DNA from: Taenia hydatigena
Lineage: Eukaryota > Platyhelminthes > Cestoda > Cyclophyllidea > Taeniidae
Length of the DNA stretch: 64,000 bases
Assembly (NCBI GenBank): GCA_036345935.2
Contig: JADWOT020000002.1
Location: 16,237,585 to 16,301,584 of the forward strand
Direction of reading: 5' to 3'
Below, one piece after another: positions 49,601 to 60,800 of this stretch; the first letter of the stretch is position 1; each line of letters starts with the position of its first letter. The notes beneath the pieces were generated by a model, which saw only the letters and a program-made list of their open reading frames with translations, was not told the DNA's origin and did no database searches. A program made the position numbers and the translations under genes.

Positions 49601-50721
49601 TCAAGAGGAAAATTGGTGGTAGAACCCAAGCATTATGGTTCCTGCAGGCTGTAGTTCCTGTATTCTCGCTGACCGAATTTGGCTTTAGCTACCCTGTCCC
49701 GTATCTCGCACGTCGTGTTTCTGCTAGCGGAGAAGAAACTGTGGTTTCTCTTCACATTTATTTCCAAAAGTCTTGTTCATTATCGTTGGACTTAGAACTT
49801 CCTAGATCGGATATCTCCAAATATCCTACTTACTAATTTGTTGCCGTTGCGGTGTCCGGTGAAAAGTTTACTAGTTTATCACGAATTCGCAACGAAATTA
49901 AGCAGTCGAATAATTTCTGTAAAATTCGTCCATTTGCATGCCATTCGCTGTGAAGGTAACTCCAAAATACCCCAGAAATCGTAAATTATCCACTAGGTTG
50001 ATAGGACTCTTGCGCCTGTGTCTGCTTTTCTATTAGGAGCACTCTTGGTAGGCTCTTACTTGGCTTGGTGGCAATTGTAGTCAATTACAATTCTTTGGTT
50101 TAAACTTAACAAAACTTTACTTGTGCTTTCTCTTTGTGCTTACTTTATTTAGAGACAGCAAAATCCAAAAGAAGTATTTGATCCCTCAAACGTTGCAGTT
50201 TTTCTGCCAGAATTGACACGAAATTCTAGGAGAATTACTATGAGATGTAATGACAAAATCATCCATTAAAGAGATGAAAAGAAAATCACTTTATTCCGCT
50301 CGACAAAAGACGCTGGAATACATCCATTTATTCACAAAATTTTAAAGACTCCTAAATTGTCAAGCTCTCGTTTAATTGTATCATTTTATTTATAGGGTAA
50401 TTGAAAACGTATTAAACGAATGCGAGGAAAACAGTGCCTTTTGGAAAACGTTTGTCGCTGTCTGTCGTCAGTACGGACCCGCTTTAGAACAATTTATTTG
50501 ATAGTTAAAAGTCTACTGATCGGTCGCTAGTAAGTAAGAGGAATCCACGCACTTTTAGCATTGATTTTTGAGATTGTTTCAAATTTTACGTCTATCGACG
50601 CATATTCTGGCATTTGATAGAACGATTTCAACTTTATCGCCTTGTCTGACACAGGATTCTGCATCTTTGTGACAAATATGAGAGGTGCAGGCAGCACATT
50701 CATTGAATTAGGTGCCAAAGT
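46450..50721 (-). CDS. Type I membrane protein with fibronectin III-like repeats (partial gene model)
   Basis: Five minus-strand exons join in phase over 942 nt: 50721-50553, 49254-49040, 48151-47932, 47583-47426 and 46629-46450. The first two encode FN3-like N-terminal halves of similar design: PAPLIFV...[11 protein letters not shown]...IDVKFETIS and [10 protein letters not shown]...SLSIIFTAP...LVKVRVTAT. The third encodes a matching C-terminal half (W...[12 protein letters not shown]). The fourth is a Ser/Thr/Pro/Ala-rich juxtamembrane stalk. The fifth is a transmembrane helix ([17 protein letters not shown]) with a cytoplasmic start. N-glycosylation sequons NGT, NGS, NHT and NET lie outside the membrane. 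A receptor or adhesion molecule is likely. A tyrosine phosphatase or kinase domain was looked for downstream but not found. Phase agreement across four introns is the main support; sequence identity to any named family is not claimed. Confidence 0.5.
47426..47583 (-). CDS. FN3-like membrane protein, juxtamembrane stalk exon
   Basis: Acceptor gttctattcaggctag and a weak donor, aag|gttatt; phase 1 to 0. It encodes a low-complexity stalk ([28 protein letters not shown]) ending CTPK just before the membrane helix of the next exon. Confidence 0.45.
47932..48151 (-). CDS. FN3-like membrane protein, exon (FN3 C-terminal half)
   Basis: Acceptor cccacctgcaatttcag and donor aagg|gtaata; phase 0 to 1. 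It encodes [19 protein letters not shown], resembling the F-G strands of FN3. A second frame of this exon is also open until an in-frame TAG before the donor; the chosen frame is the one that fits the neighbouring phases and the donor. Confidence 0.45.
49040..49254 (-). CDS. FN3-like membrane protein, exon (FN3 half)
   Basis: A strong acceptor (ctcttccttgtttcag) and donor gca|gtaggg; phase 1 to 0, 215 bp. It contains [20 protein letters not shown], which fits the A-B strands of an FN3 domain. Confidence 0.5.
49545..50553 (-). repeat. Dispersed repeat, copy B (inverted partner at 42405-43430)
   Basis: Inverse-orientation copy of 42405-43430, diverged by substitutions and small indels along its length. 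It lies wholly in an intron of the FN3-like gene model. The plus-strand frame that corresponds to the open minus-strand frame of copy A is open until a TAA near 49833. Confidence 0.75.
50553..50721 (-). CDS. FN3-like membrane protein, exon (FN3 half)
   Basis: Acceptor gttgatttttcgtcag and donor aaaa|gtgcgt; phase 0 to 1. It encodes an FN3-like strand pattern ending [10 protein letters not shown]. The exon ends where repeat copy B begins, so that repeat sits in the following intron. Confidence 0.45.
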
Positions 50722-51094
50722 CTGACGAAAAATCAACAATTCTTGAAAAGTGTTGCGCTCAAAATGAAAGTTTAAGAATCATTTAGTCCATATGAGGACC
50801 TCACGCCTAAGTGTTTCACTCCCAAAAGACCACATCTTTACAGGTTTGGTGTGGTGGACCGATGCTTCGGTCGTTAGCTAGGCGTTAAATTCAGTTAATG
50901 GAGGCTGTGTTTAACACTGCAGCATGCCCTTCGGACCATGCTCTTCTGCATGGAAGTAAGTATCAAATTTTTCTATGCCAGTTTAGCTCATCTCGACATT
51001 GATGAGGAAGCAAGGCACTGCGGTCATTAGCTTGCTTTAGAACAGTGTTAAATGCACCTTGTTTAATAAATAATCAGTTGGAATTTCACCCAAG

Positions 51095-51340
51095 TCAGCA
51101 GCTAACCCGCATCCAATGTGATTTAGGAGAGGAGCTAAGAGAGCAGGTAGAGGCGGGAATGATGAGGGTCATCATGGAAGCATAGAGGTCATAAGGTGGT
51201 AGTACGACTAAGCCAACGTAAGTCGCGAGCCAAAGGCTAACGCGTGGGCGCATGCGCATCAGCCATGTGATCTGTGGGCGCACTATGTTGCAACCATGAT
51301 TCTGAGGGCGCCTCACCGCCTCTGTAAGGGCAGGATGACA
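51095..51340 (-). other. Exon-like open segment, frame uncertain
   Basis: Minus strand: acceptor cctgcccttacag near 51326 and a possible donor, cgg|gttagc, near 51105. The open frame (RVSLWLATYVGLVVLPPYDL) ends in phase 0, which would suit the exon at 50721, but the peptide does not look like an FN3 half. Confidence 0.25.
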
Positions 51341-51399
51341 ATTTGCAGCTGAATAGTTATGTACCTGCATCGAATGCTGACTTATTTCCAACTATGGCA

Positions 51400-53270
51400 A
51401 GCGACAATTTATCTCATCATTTTTATTTATGGAAATGCCTAGATATGCCATGGACCGCTCCATTGGGCCCAAAGTCAATTCCATAACTTAGTTCAATAAA
51501 ACCCACCTTAACATCACTAATATGCTCAATAAACTTACAATATGGTGCGGCCTCACTATGCTCAAATGCTCAGAAGAGCATTTTAACCACTTCGATGCAC
51601 AAACTCAAACACTTTGGAAGATGATTTGGTAGTTTCGATGTTTTGATGAAGTCTGCAATCGTAAAATTGTGAAGTGCATGTCATGCGGAATGGCATGCAG
51701 TGGGGTTGTTTTGCATGACACTTTTATCTTGTGAACCGCCTCATCGTCGACTGGCTTGTGGGTATTTTTCTTCCATCACTGACAAGTTTTAATGGCTGAT
51801 GCTGTCTCGTCTTTCGCACATTTAAAACCCATTCTCAAGACTAACAAATCGACTTTGCCTTGAAATGCACTCGTCAACAGTGCCAACAATTAATCGCAAG
51901 CCAATACAGTAAAAAGCATTTGCATACCTGTTGAGGCAAAATATTACGCAACTGTCAAGTAGTCACACAAATGAGCTACGGCCAACAGTACTTTAAGTCT
52001 CCATCACTACTGCATACATACGCGCTGCAGCGCCTTCAGACTTTCCCGGCCTCCAAGAACACCAAATGAGGCACGGCATTCAAGCAAAATACACATCAAT
52101 CTCACAAATATACGACCCCCTCGGCGAAGGTACAACGGCAAGGAATGTATGTGGCCCCCATCAACATCCATCCTCAAATGAACTACTGATGCATTACATA
52201 GTCTCTCTCTCCCCTTTAGCGCCATTCGCCGTGCTCTCCGTAGCAATTGTGCTGCATCAGTAATCTCCTCCTCATCGGCTTATGATTACTAGCTTTGCTT
52301 GTCTCATTTTAAAAATAAAATGCTTAAGTTCTGGCGCCTTCAATATTGGTATGGTGTGAGCTAAAGCCAATATGAAGTAGTTGTGGAGTAATCGAAAGTG
52401 TAGTTATTGTTAGTTGCTATATGCTTGAAAGCCGCTTGGCTATAGCAGAAGACCTTCAACCCGAGTTATTGACAAGCTGTTACGCATGTATATCTTATCC
52501 AAAGAGGCGTTTCTAATGCCGTCTACAAGTGCGAGTGTCGCAGTGAGTTGGGTGGCATGTTTCCAAAGTGCGATTAGTTTGTAGGAGAAACAGCAAATTT
52601 TTAATAACTCTATGCCCCACTTCCTTCTGTGGATTCTAACATACGTAGTTTTCCCATGCTATCGTTTGTTGAATGACGGATTTTGGTGGTGAGGTCACTT
52701 AACTATGTTGTCATTGTATCACTTCGGAGTGGTATGTTAAATACACGTGTATGCATTCTGCCTGAGCATGATGTCTCCTCTCGCCTTCAGGGAGGGAAAA
52801 GCTGAGAAAACTGAGGTACGTATGCACGTATGACTACGTGACAGGTGCGGTATATTTTGCTTCATCAGGTTCTTGCTTTGTTAGATCTCAGTTAATTGTT
52901 GACCGTACAGGTAATGGGTGCGTCTTGAAGTAAATAGCTTTGAGAATGGCTTGAAAAGGCGCAGAATGTGTAACTAGTGGATAATTGGGTCGGTGGGTGT
53001 GAGGCGGAATAGGATTTTTGTGACTATAAGAAGACAAGATGAGGAAAGTTTGCATACCGCTTGATGATACTTGCAATATCATTCTTGCTGCAGGGCGGCT
53101 CCAAATGTTGCTATGTTGTCATTCAGCAGGTGGTTCTCTTAAGCAGACGTGACAGCTAGCACAACCATCGGGCAATGTGTGGAGTCGAACAATACGCTGA
53201 TAGAACTAACCAAAAGGAATGGAAATTATGGTAACTCTGTACAACGCTGCAAATGTCCCTTTCATTTAAG
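51400..53270. other. Non-coding stretch
   Basis: 52020-52260 has open frames and splice-like signals on both strands, so neither is chosen. The rest shows nothing supportable. Confidence 0.4.
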
Positions 53271-53277
53271 CAATTTC

Positions 53278-53495
53278 GTAGCATTAATCTCCACGGGACT
53301 GCAAATTTTGCTCTCAATTGGTGTACATTTGTAGTGTTGATCTACACGAGGCTGCAAATTTCGCTCTTAATCAGTGTGTATTTGCGGCATTTATCTACAT
53401 GATACTGCAAATTTTTTTCTCAATTGGTGTAAATTCGTGTCATTGATCTACACGCGACTGCGAATTTTGCCCTCCTTTATTGTACACTTGTGGCA
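53278..53495. repeat. 53-bp tandem repeat, about four copies
   Basis: The phrase ctgcaaattt...ctctcaattggtgtacattt...gtgttgatctacac repeats at a constant 53 bp. The gc(a/g)aattt core starts at 53301, 53354, 53407 and 53460. Copies differ by substitutions only, so the array is old but has kept its register. Confidence 0.85.
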
Positions 53496-53826
53496 TTTTT
53501 TGTTTTATGTCTCTTCTTGCTGATATCCAAAGCATGTGGGGCTAGGAGTGTGTTTGTCATTAACATACCGAAGGGTCTTGAGCAGTTAGCATCGGCTAAG
53601 TGATTGGGACACCTCTACGTCTGCAATGCAAACGAATAGCACACAACGAGGAATTTGCATGCCCATATAAGTGCCTGAAAGTAATGTGGTATATTTGCAT
53701 TAGACAAGCTTTATTTTTACTTTAAAATAGAGTCGAGCTTTGAATGGATCAAGTCTACTCAGAGATTCCCAAACTTGATCGTAATTAACTTCTCCTTTAA
53801 ATGGTTAACTGCAAAAATTGCATAAC

Positions 53827-54077
53827 GAATTTCATGATATTGTTCCTGGTAGAAGGATCTTTGATTGTTCTCGTCGAACAAAAATCATTGTTTCGGTCTG
53901 TTCCATTGGCTAGATTAGATAAGGTAATGCATGCATAGGAAAACGATGCAATGGTCCTTGTCAGAATTGATCTCCAAGCTGTTGTCGTGCCGATAGTGCT
54001 GATGATACCGAATCCCTCAATTGAGGCGCGAATCACAGCAAGATCAGCAATTGGTCTCCCAAAAAATTTGTTTACCG
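53827..54077 (-). CDS. Candidate upstream exon of the FN3-like gene
   Basis: Minus strand: acceptor tctttcaccttggggtccaaacag, then 83 open codons, with a possible donor ttc|gttatg (phase 1 to 0). RPIADLAVIRASIEGFGIIS resembles the A-B strands of the other FN3-like halves. NGT is a possible sequon. The plus strand is also open over part of this (53950-54092), so the strand is not certain. Confidence 0.35.
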
Positions 54078-54585
54078 CTGTTTGGACCCCAAGGTGAAAG
54101 AGAAGACGGTGTAATAGTCGGATATAATGGTATGGGTAACCCGTTTTAATGAAATTCACTGTCAATATTTTTGAAAACTTTGATCCGATCCTTTGGATTG
54201 ATGAGTTGACAATAATAACTTAGCCAAAGATGACCTATGATCTGTTCTAGTGGATTTTTTCGGCGATTATGCTCGTGCCGAAGAAGGCATAACAAATAAC
54301 ACTTCATGAATGGGGAAATTTTTATCTCCTTTGAGGCAGTAATTAAGGGTAGTGGTCGAAACGCGCCAGATACTCACAAACCATGGCGACAGCCTAACTA
54401 AACCACTGGGACACCCAGTCAAGTCCGCAACCAATCGCAAGGCAGGTAGCAGGTAGTACACGAGTGCATGTACACGCTCGCCATGCGATTGGTGGCTCTG
54501 GCTGACCTCTGCGCACTGTCATTGCACGGCGCAAAGCCGCTTATTTCAAAAATTTTCTTTGTGTTACTGGTCATTGCGCTGTTAG

Positions 54586-54888
54586 ATGCGGAGACGACTG
54601 GTTTGCATCGGTCGAGCCATCGAATTGCTGAAGCTGGCCCTCTTGGCGCTGGTGGTGATCGATTTGGCACATTTAACCTACGATCATCGCCTGAAAGCCT
54701 ATGTCTTCTCCTTCCTCGCTTCGAAATTTACTGTTCCCAGTGTTGCAGACAGCCCGAATGTCTGTGAAAACAATAGCTGGTGGTTTACACCCAATAAGAC
54801 GGGACAAGAGCCGTGGCAACGCATTTTAAAAGAGGAGGAGGAGTTTCCCCTGGCCTACACCATAATGGCGTTCGAGAGACCTGACCAA
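54586..54888 (+). CDS. GCNT exon 1
   Basis: The start is ATG at 54586, immediately preceded by an in-frame TAG. 101 codons cover the cytoplasmic tail, membrane anchor, stem and start of the Branch domain (FPLAYTIMAFERPDQ). It ends at the consensus donor caa|gtaagt, phase 0. An overlapping frame from 54468 is not conserved and is taken as a shadow or upstream ORF. Confidence 0.92.
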
Positions 54889-57800
54889 GTAAGTAAACTA
54901 TGATGTAGTTTTACCTACCTTTCATGCACGCGTCACCATTTTGTATCAAAGCTGTGCTCTCTGCAACCTAAATTCAAAAATTGACTTTTTAGGACAATAG
55001 ATTAAAAATGGGTGTTTTGATAATAAATTTTGTACATACAATTTGGACACGTGCCGTTTCTAAAGCAGTCAGTGAATCTATAATGCGCCTTTGTTTCAGC
55101 AGACCTCTATTATTTCCATTGGTCAACTAGATTTTTAATGCGCTATCAATGCCCGGATCAGTACCCTCAACTCTCGTCCCGATTGGAGAGTAGTATGCGA
55201 TGCAATTCACAGCTAATTAAAAGGTGCACTGGCACAAAATATGTAATTTTAACCACTTTTGCAAATCTTGGAACACACTGGTTTAAAGATACGGTAGATC
55301 ATCCCGAGGTTTGCACCTGAGAGTGTTTTGCTTCTAAAAAACTGGTGATGGGTAGATGGACAGGAAGTGACAGTCGGAACTTCAGGGAATATCTCAGTCT
55401 AATTGCTGAATCACACAAGCAGAATTACTCGCTTTTCGCAATTTCGGTTGTTTGGAACAGGGTAAAGTGACGAGTTTGAGACAAGCAAAGAGTGACATTT
55501 GACTGTGCGAAACGACTGAAGGTTAAAGTCCACCTTCCTCTAACCTGATCTCGCCCACCACATTTGATTGTCTAGTTATGAGGTGTGACTCTCAAAATGG
55601 ATTAGTTGGGGAAATTATAGAATCATCTACTACCACCATTCAAATGTAAGTTTCTTGCAGTAGCTCAGTTTGGTGGGCATTCTGGCCAAGTAAAGTAGTT
55701 TGGAGGTCTTTCACCCACCTGTGTCAATGCATCGGTTAATCTTAAAATGTCAACAAGATTATACTTTCCGAAGTTATTATTAGTGAGGTCAGTCAGAGGG
55801 CTAGAAGATAGGTCAAGGATGTGGATGCCTGCTGCAAAACAAAAACCATCAACTATTCTAGCGAGGGATAAAATCGCGACCTTTTAGTTATGCCTCAAAT
55901 ACTTTCTCATAATTGTAGATTAGTTAGAGAAAATAAGAGCAATATTTGCCTATAATTCCTCAAAGTTGTTAGTGATAGACTTTTGATAACGCCTTGTTGA
56001 ATCACAGGCTCCAAAAGGAGTCAATTCAGTAGACTACTTTGATGATCCCTCATGTAATGAATGCATCCCTTGTGAAACCGCATTTGTGTTCCTGACTTTG
56101 CCTTAAGTTTTTCCAACTTAAGGTCGGTGCATGCGTTTGTCTTAGAGTGCGTTAGTTCCGAGTTGTACCGATCTCAAAAAAAGCCAAAGACCAAGACCAC
56201 ATTGCATATGGGGTAGGCAGATCCCCCTTTAAGGTCTCTTAAACCATGCTAGGTAGTTTTGTCGCCTTCTTAAAGGAATAGAAGTATCTAGTCAAAAGGA
56301 TCAAATCGGTTTATGTGAATAAAGGTGCTTAGGTCTTCCATGGAGATGTTAAAAGGCGTTTTTATGAGGACTTGTTGGACTTTTATCAGAGGCCGCAGGG
56401 GTAGAACACCGTGGCAATTAGGCGGTGATTTGGACCGCGAAGACCCTAGAATTTTATTTGAATGGATGTATAACTGCAGCTAATATTATTCTGTCCATAC
56501 CTGATTTCTTTACTCACCTGGGGTGAAAAGTAAACAGTTCTCTAACCTCAATTACCTGATCGTTCTCCGAAATTGTCGCATCTGTGGTACTTGCCATTCG
56601 AATTGGGGCGCGTGACCTAACCATGGCGACTTGGCCCTTTGCTCGCACATGCCAGACGCAGCTATTAGATTTCCAGGTTGGATTTTCTGCTGTAACAAGG
56701 TGTAAACTCTGCACATCTCTTATGTAGGATTTCGACGAAAAAATTGCCCACTAGTTTCTAATGTGCTAGGAAGCACATTCGGTGAGCCACCAGAGAAAAT
56801 TAAATTTGTGCGCATTAAATTATTATCATAGTCTATAAAAGTGTGCCTGCACCATCAGTTCTCTGAGAGAGAGACCTGAACTAAGGTTCATCTTAAGTGG
56901 ACCTCTGATCCACCTCGCTTTCCTACTAAAAGCACAAAACTGACGATCTCTGTCTTCTTGAGGGCCTGTTCGTGCTTGTGAGTGTGGTTGATCATATGGG
57001 AAGGCTGTGATCTCCTTGGACTGATGCCAAGAGCTGATTAGCATGCAAGTTCCGCTAAAGAACAAAGTCGAATGACATCTCATCGCAAAGGGAGGCAAGC
57101 AAATGGATTAAAATTGGGAAAGTTCATGTCCATTGACAGTCGTCATCTAGAGTAAGACATTTATTTAACCTGAAAACGTAATCTTGCCTAACATTCCAGC
57201 GTCCCACTGGCTGTCAAAGAAGAGGTAGCCTTGCTTTAAATAATGAAACCAGAGAGTCTATTCAACTGTTTAAAACGTCCTCCTTCCCAGGTAGAACTAG
57301 ACTATTATAACCTGAATGGGTCTAAAATGGGAAACACTGTGGAGATGGTGTAGCATTTTTTTATCTGCCTCAGCCTCTTAGCCTTTTTCAAATCGCCTAA
57401 GGGCCGGGTGTGCCTCTCGTGAAAAACAAATTCCTGAGATTGGTTTATGCCCTACAATTAAAAGTCCTGAGGGAGGGTGTCATTCAAAGATAGCTGGCAT
57501 AAGGATGTTTCCTATCAGGTTTGGCGACTTCTACGCTCAATCTACCGACCGCAAAATTACTATTGCATCCACTTCGACAAGAAGAGCCCTGAGCTCTACA
57601 AAAAGTGGCTACACCGGAAAATCGCCGTGTGCATCCCACCGGAGGTCTCGAAGAACGTATTCTTCATCTCCTCCATCTCCGTCTACCACTCCTATATGTC
57701 GGTGCTGGAGGCCGATCTGGCATGCATGCGGGCGCTCTGGCAGCTGCCCAAGAAGGATCCTGAGTCTAAGACACCACCTTGGAAGTATCTCATCAACCTC

Positions 57801-60800
57801 ACTGGTCAAGAGTTCCCATTGAAGAATAACCTGGAGTTAATTCGAATTCTAAATGTCCTTAACAGCGCCAACCTCATCCAACAGGAAAGGTGAGTTACAA
57901 TTCTTTGATGCACTGATGTACCATATGAAAGACCGATTTAGCTGCAGCTGAAGGAAGTGAGATCACGAAGGTGCTGGACAATAGGCAAAGGCTCTCTGTT
58001 TGCCCAAATACCTATTGGGAGAGTTGGATACTTACTTAACCCTTGAAAGAGTGTTTCACTCACAATTCTCCGACTTGTAAAATCTGCCAATTTTTTGGAG
58101 ACAATTGGACAGAGAAGTGAGAGAAGGAGCCAAGCTTCAGACATTAAGACGATAAAATTAGTGAGAAGGACTCATTGAAAGTGACCAGTGGAGTTACTTG
58201 ATATAAAACGATGATAATGTGGTGCATTTCTCGTGAAAAAGGGGTTCGTTTGTCTCCTATGACTGCTAAATAGAGGTTATCCAGTGGATATTTTCAAGCT
58301 GCTCCGATAAATAGCCTATCGGCATAGTTTGAAAGACAATAGCTAGATGTTAAAAGCGATTCTTTATGCAGTTTAATCATTGCAAAATAAGTTTTTTCCG
58401 TTCTAAGGAAGACCTTATTTGTCTCCCATTGCGACGATCATTTTAATTGTTTAAACAGGTCGCAGAGTCGATTCTGATGAGGCCTTTCTCGAATCTCGTG
58501 ACAGATGTTGTGCAATCATCAACTTGAGCACAAGAGGAGTAAACAGATACTTTTGAAATAAAGCTAGGAATGAAGCTGCAGTGCCCCGACCCCTTCCCTA
58601 ATAAGAAGAGAGGATCAAATGCCATGGAAGACTGTTGCCAGGAGACCATGCCATGCAGCAGAAGTAAAATGGCAGACCATTCAGTCTCCTCAAAACCAAA
58701 ACGAAGATTTAAAAAAACACGAGAAGTACAATGTACACATTTCGAATAGTATCGGAGGTTTTTTGCTCTCTCAACCTTCGATGGATAAAGAAATGCTAAC
58801 CAATGTTAATAATATAACAGCCTAATTGTACGACTGTGAGTGCTTTGAAAGGCACCAATTAAAGTTGTCTCTGGCATCTGCTTGTACTTCGAGGAGTAGG
58901 TTGGAATGGTTAGTCTTTGTTCTGGTCTGCCATCAGCATCTTAACGTCTCGTCCCCATCGGACGCTTAGGTTCAGGGCCATGAAAACGTCTTTTACCCGG
59001 AGCATGGATTGAACCTCACATTGGAACAAGGCAAGAATCAGAAGAGGGTATAACCTGATTCACAAGAATTATTCTAATTCAATTAAGTGTAGGCTTTTTT
59101 ATGCAAAAAACCCATCAATTGGTGTGACAGCATCTGTCAGCCACAAATGCAATGGTAGAACTTATGTGAATTCTGCCTTCCTAGCTTAGATCTCAACGTT
59201 GCAATTAGGCGAGCAATAAAACAAAGTGGAATAATGCAATTCTCTCCATCATAACTAGGTAGAAAATCTGGCCAAAAATCACTGCACGCAGGTGTGACAA
59301 TTTTTGCATCTGAGTCACTGATCGTTTTGATGGCAGTCTGGGCTGTCTGTGTGTGGATGCATTGCAGATAGAATTGTTTACTTGCCGGAGGCTGAACTCT
59401 TATGACCAATACAAATTGAACGGAAATTGTCTTTAGTAGATTAATCAGATGAAAGCCAGATTTTTTGCAGGACACCGCGGGAACAACTCATGGAAAGACA
59501 TAAACTTTAGCCAGGGTTGGAAGTGGGAAGGTGCAGTCTCATCATTATTCTCAACTTTGTATTACCCTTTTGTTTTTCAACAAGGTTGTCACCTTTTTCT
59601 AATAAAGAATGCAATAAAATAGGCGATTGGGAAACTAAAAGAAGGTAGAAATAAGGAAAACACTTTGCCTTCATGCCGCTATTTTATCAAATGGGCGACA
59701 GAGGTGGTCTTTCTTCCAATGATTTTCTTTGAAATGCGTTTTTGCTTGCAAACTGATTTACAAAGTACTATTCTACAGCCACATTCGTCCTCCTCTGCTT
59801 TCTACACAGGTTCTTCTACGTGCGCCGTGCGTGGCGTGATCCGCCGCATGGACTGCAGTTGCACAAGGGTGCAGTGCATGTGGTGGTGACGTGGGACTTC
59901 ATCAACTTCCTCTTTACTGACCAGCGGGTGAAAGACCTCCTCAACTACCTCCCTGAGGTTGGTGTTCCCGACGAAGCTCTCTTCTCCACTGTCAACCACA
60001 ACGACATCCTCAATGCCCCCGGCAATTTCCCCTGTAGGTGATCGTGCATTTCCCATATGATAGCATTGCAGCTCATCACTTTCCACGCCTTTGGTTCCAA
60101 GTCATGGCTTATTTGTTACTCATTTATGAAGTGTTTTGCTGCTACTTCATCGTAGGTTGAAGCGCTCGAGTTCTCCGCCCTCTGCATCTGCTGATTTTTC
60201 TACTTCATTTAACTTGGATAGTAGCTTCACACAGTATGAATAACTACCTCACGGCAAATATATTTGAAACTTCTTTTCGTCCTTACCCATCGGGATTTAA
60301 ATTCAGATCATCAAGAAAAAGAGCTCGTCATTTCCAACTGCCTATGTCTCAAATCGGATATCGTATGTACCAGCTTGAATTGAGATCCGTACTACCGATT
60401 TACGCCAAATATCTGAACAACGGTTGCATTCGTCCAATCATCGGCTGGTTTGCTTTCACCTCATATTATGCAGTTCTTGTATCATTTGGTCCCCGGGTAG
60501 AAAAAGTAAATTTGGTTGGGAGATATTGGTAAAATGCACAAGACTACTTCACACAGAGATAAATGTGGATTCTTCGGCTCCATTTCTCACTGACCCTCTA
60601 ACAATTAGTAAAAAAGCAAGTTTGGATTTTTCTACCCAAAATGGGGGACATCTTAAAACAAATCCATGCATATGTCTATTTTACCTCCATCTCGTCAACT
60701 GAGATCTTTAAAGTGGCAGGATCACTTGCGACCGCGTGTATAAAACATCACGAATGGTTGCTTTTAAGCCACTTATGAGCCGTAACTAAAGATGCGGAGT

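Noticed and set aside
53950..54092. Plus-strand frame MVLVRIDLQAVVVPIVLM as an exon
   Set aside because: No acceptor or good start context, and the opposite strand has a better acceptor and resembles the FN3-like halves.
54468..54767. 99-codon plus-strand frame overlapping GCNT exon 1
   Set aside because: Different phase from the conserved protein; its downstream half is a shadow. At most it is an upstream ORF.
57609..57809. Minus-strand 66-codon frame
   Set aside because: Shadow of GCNT exon 2 on the opposite strand.
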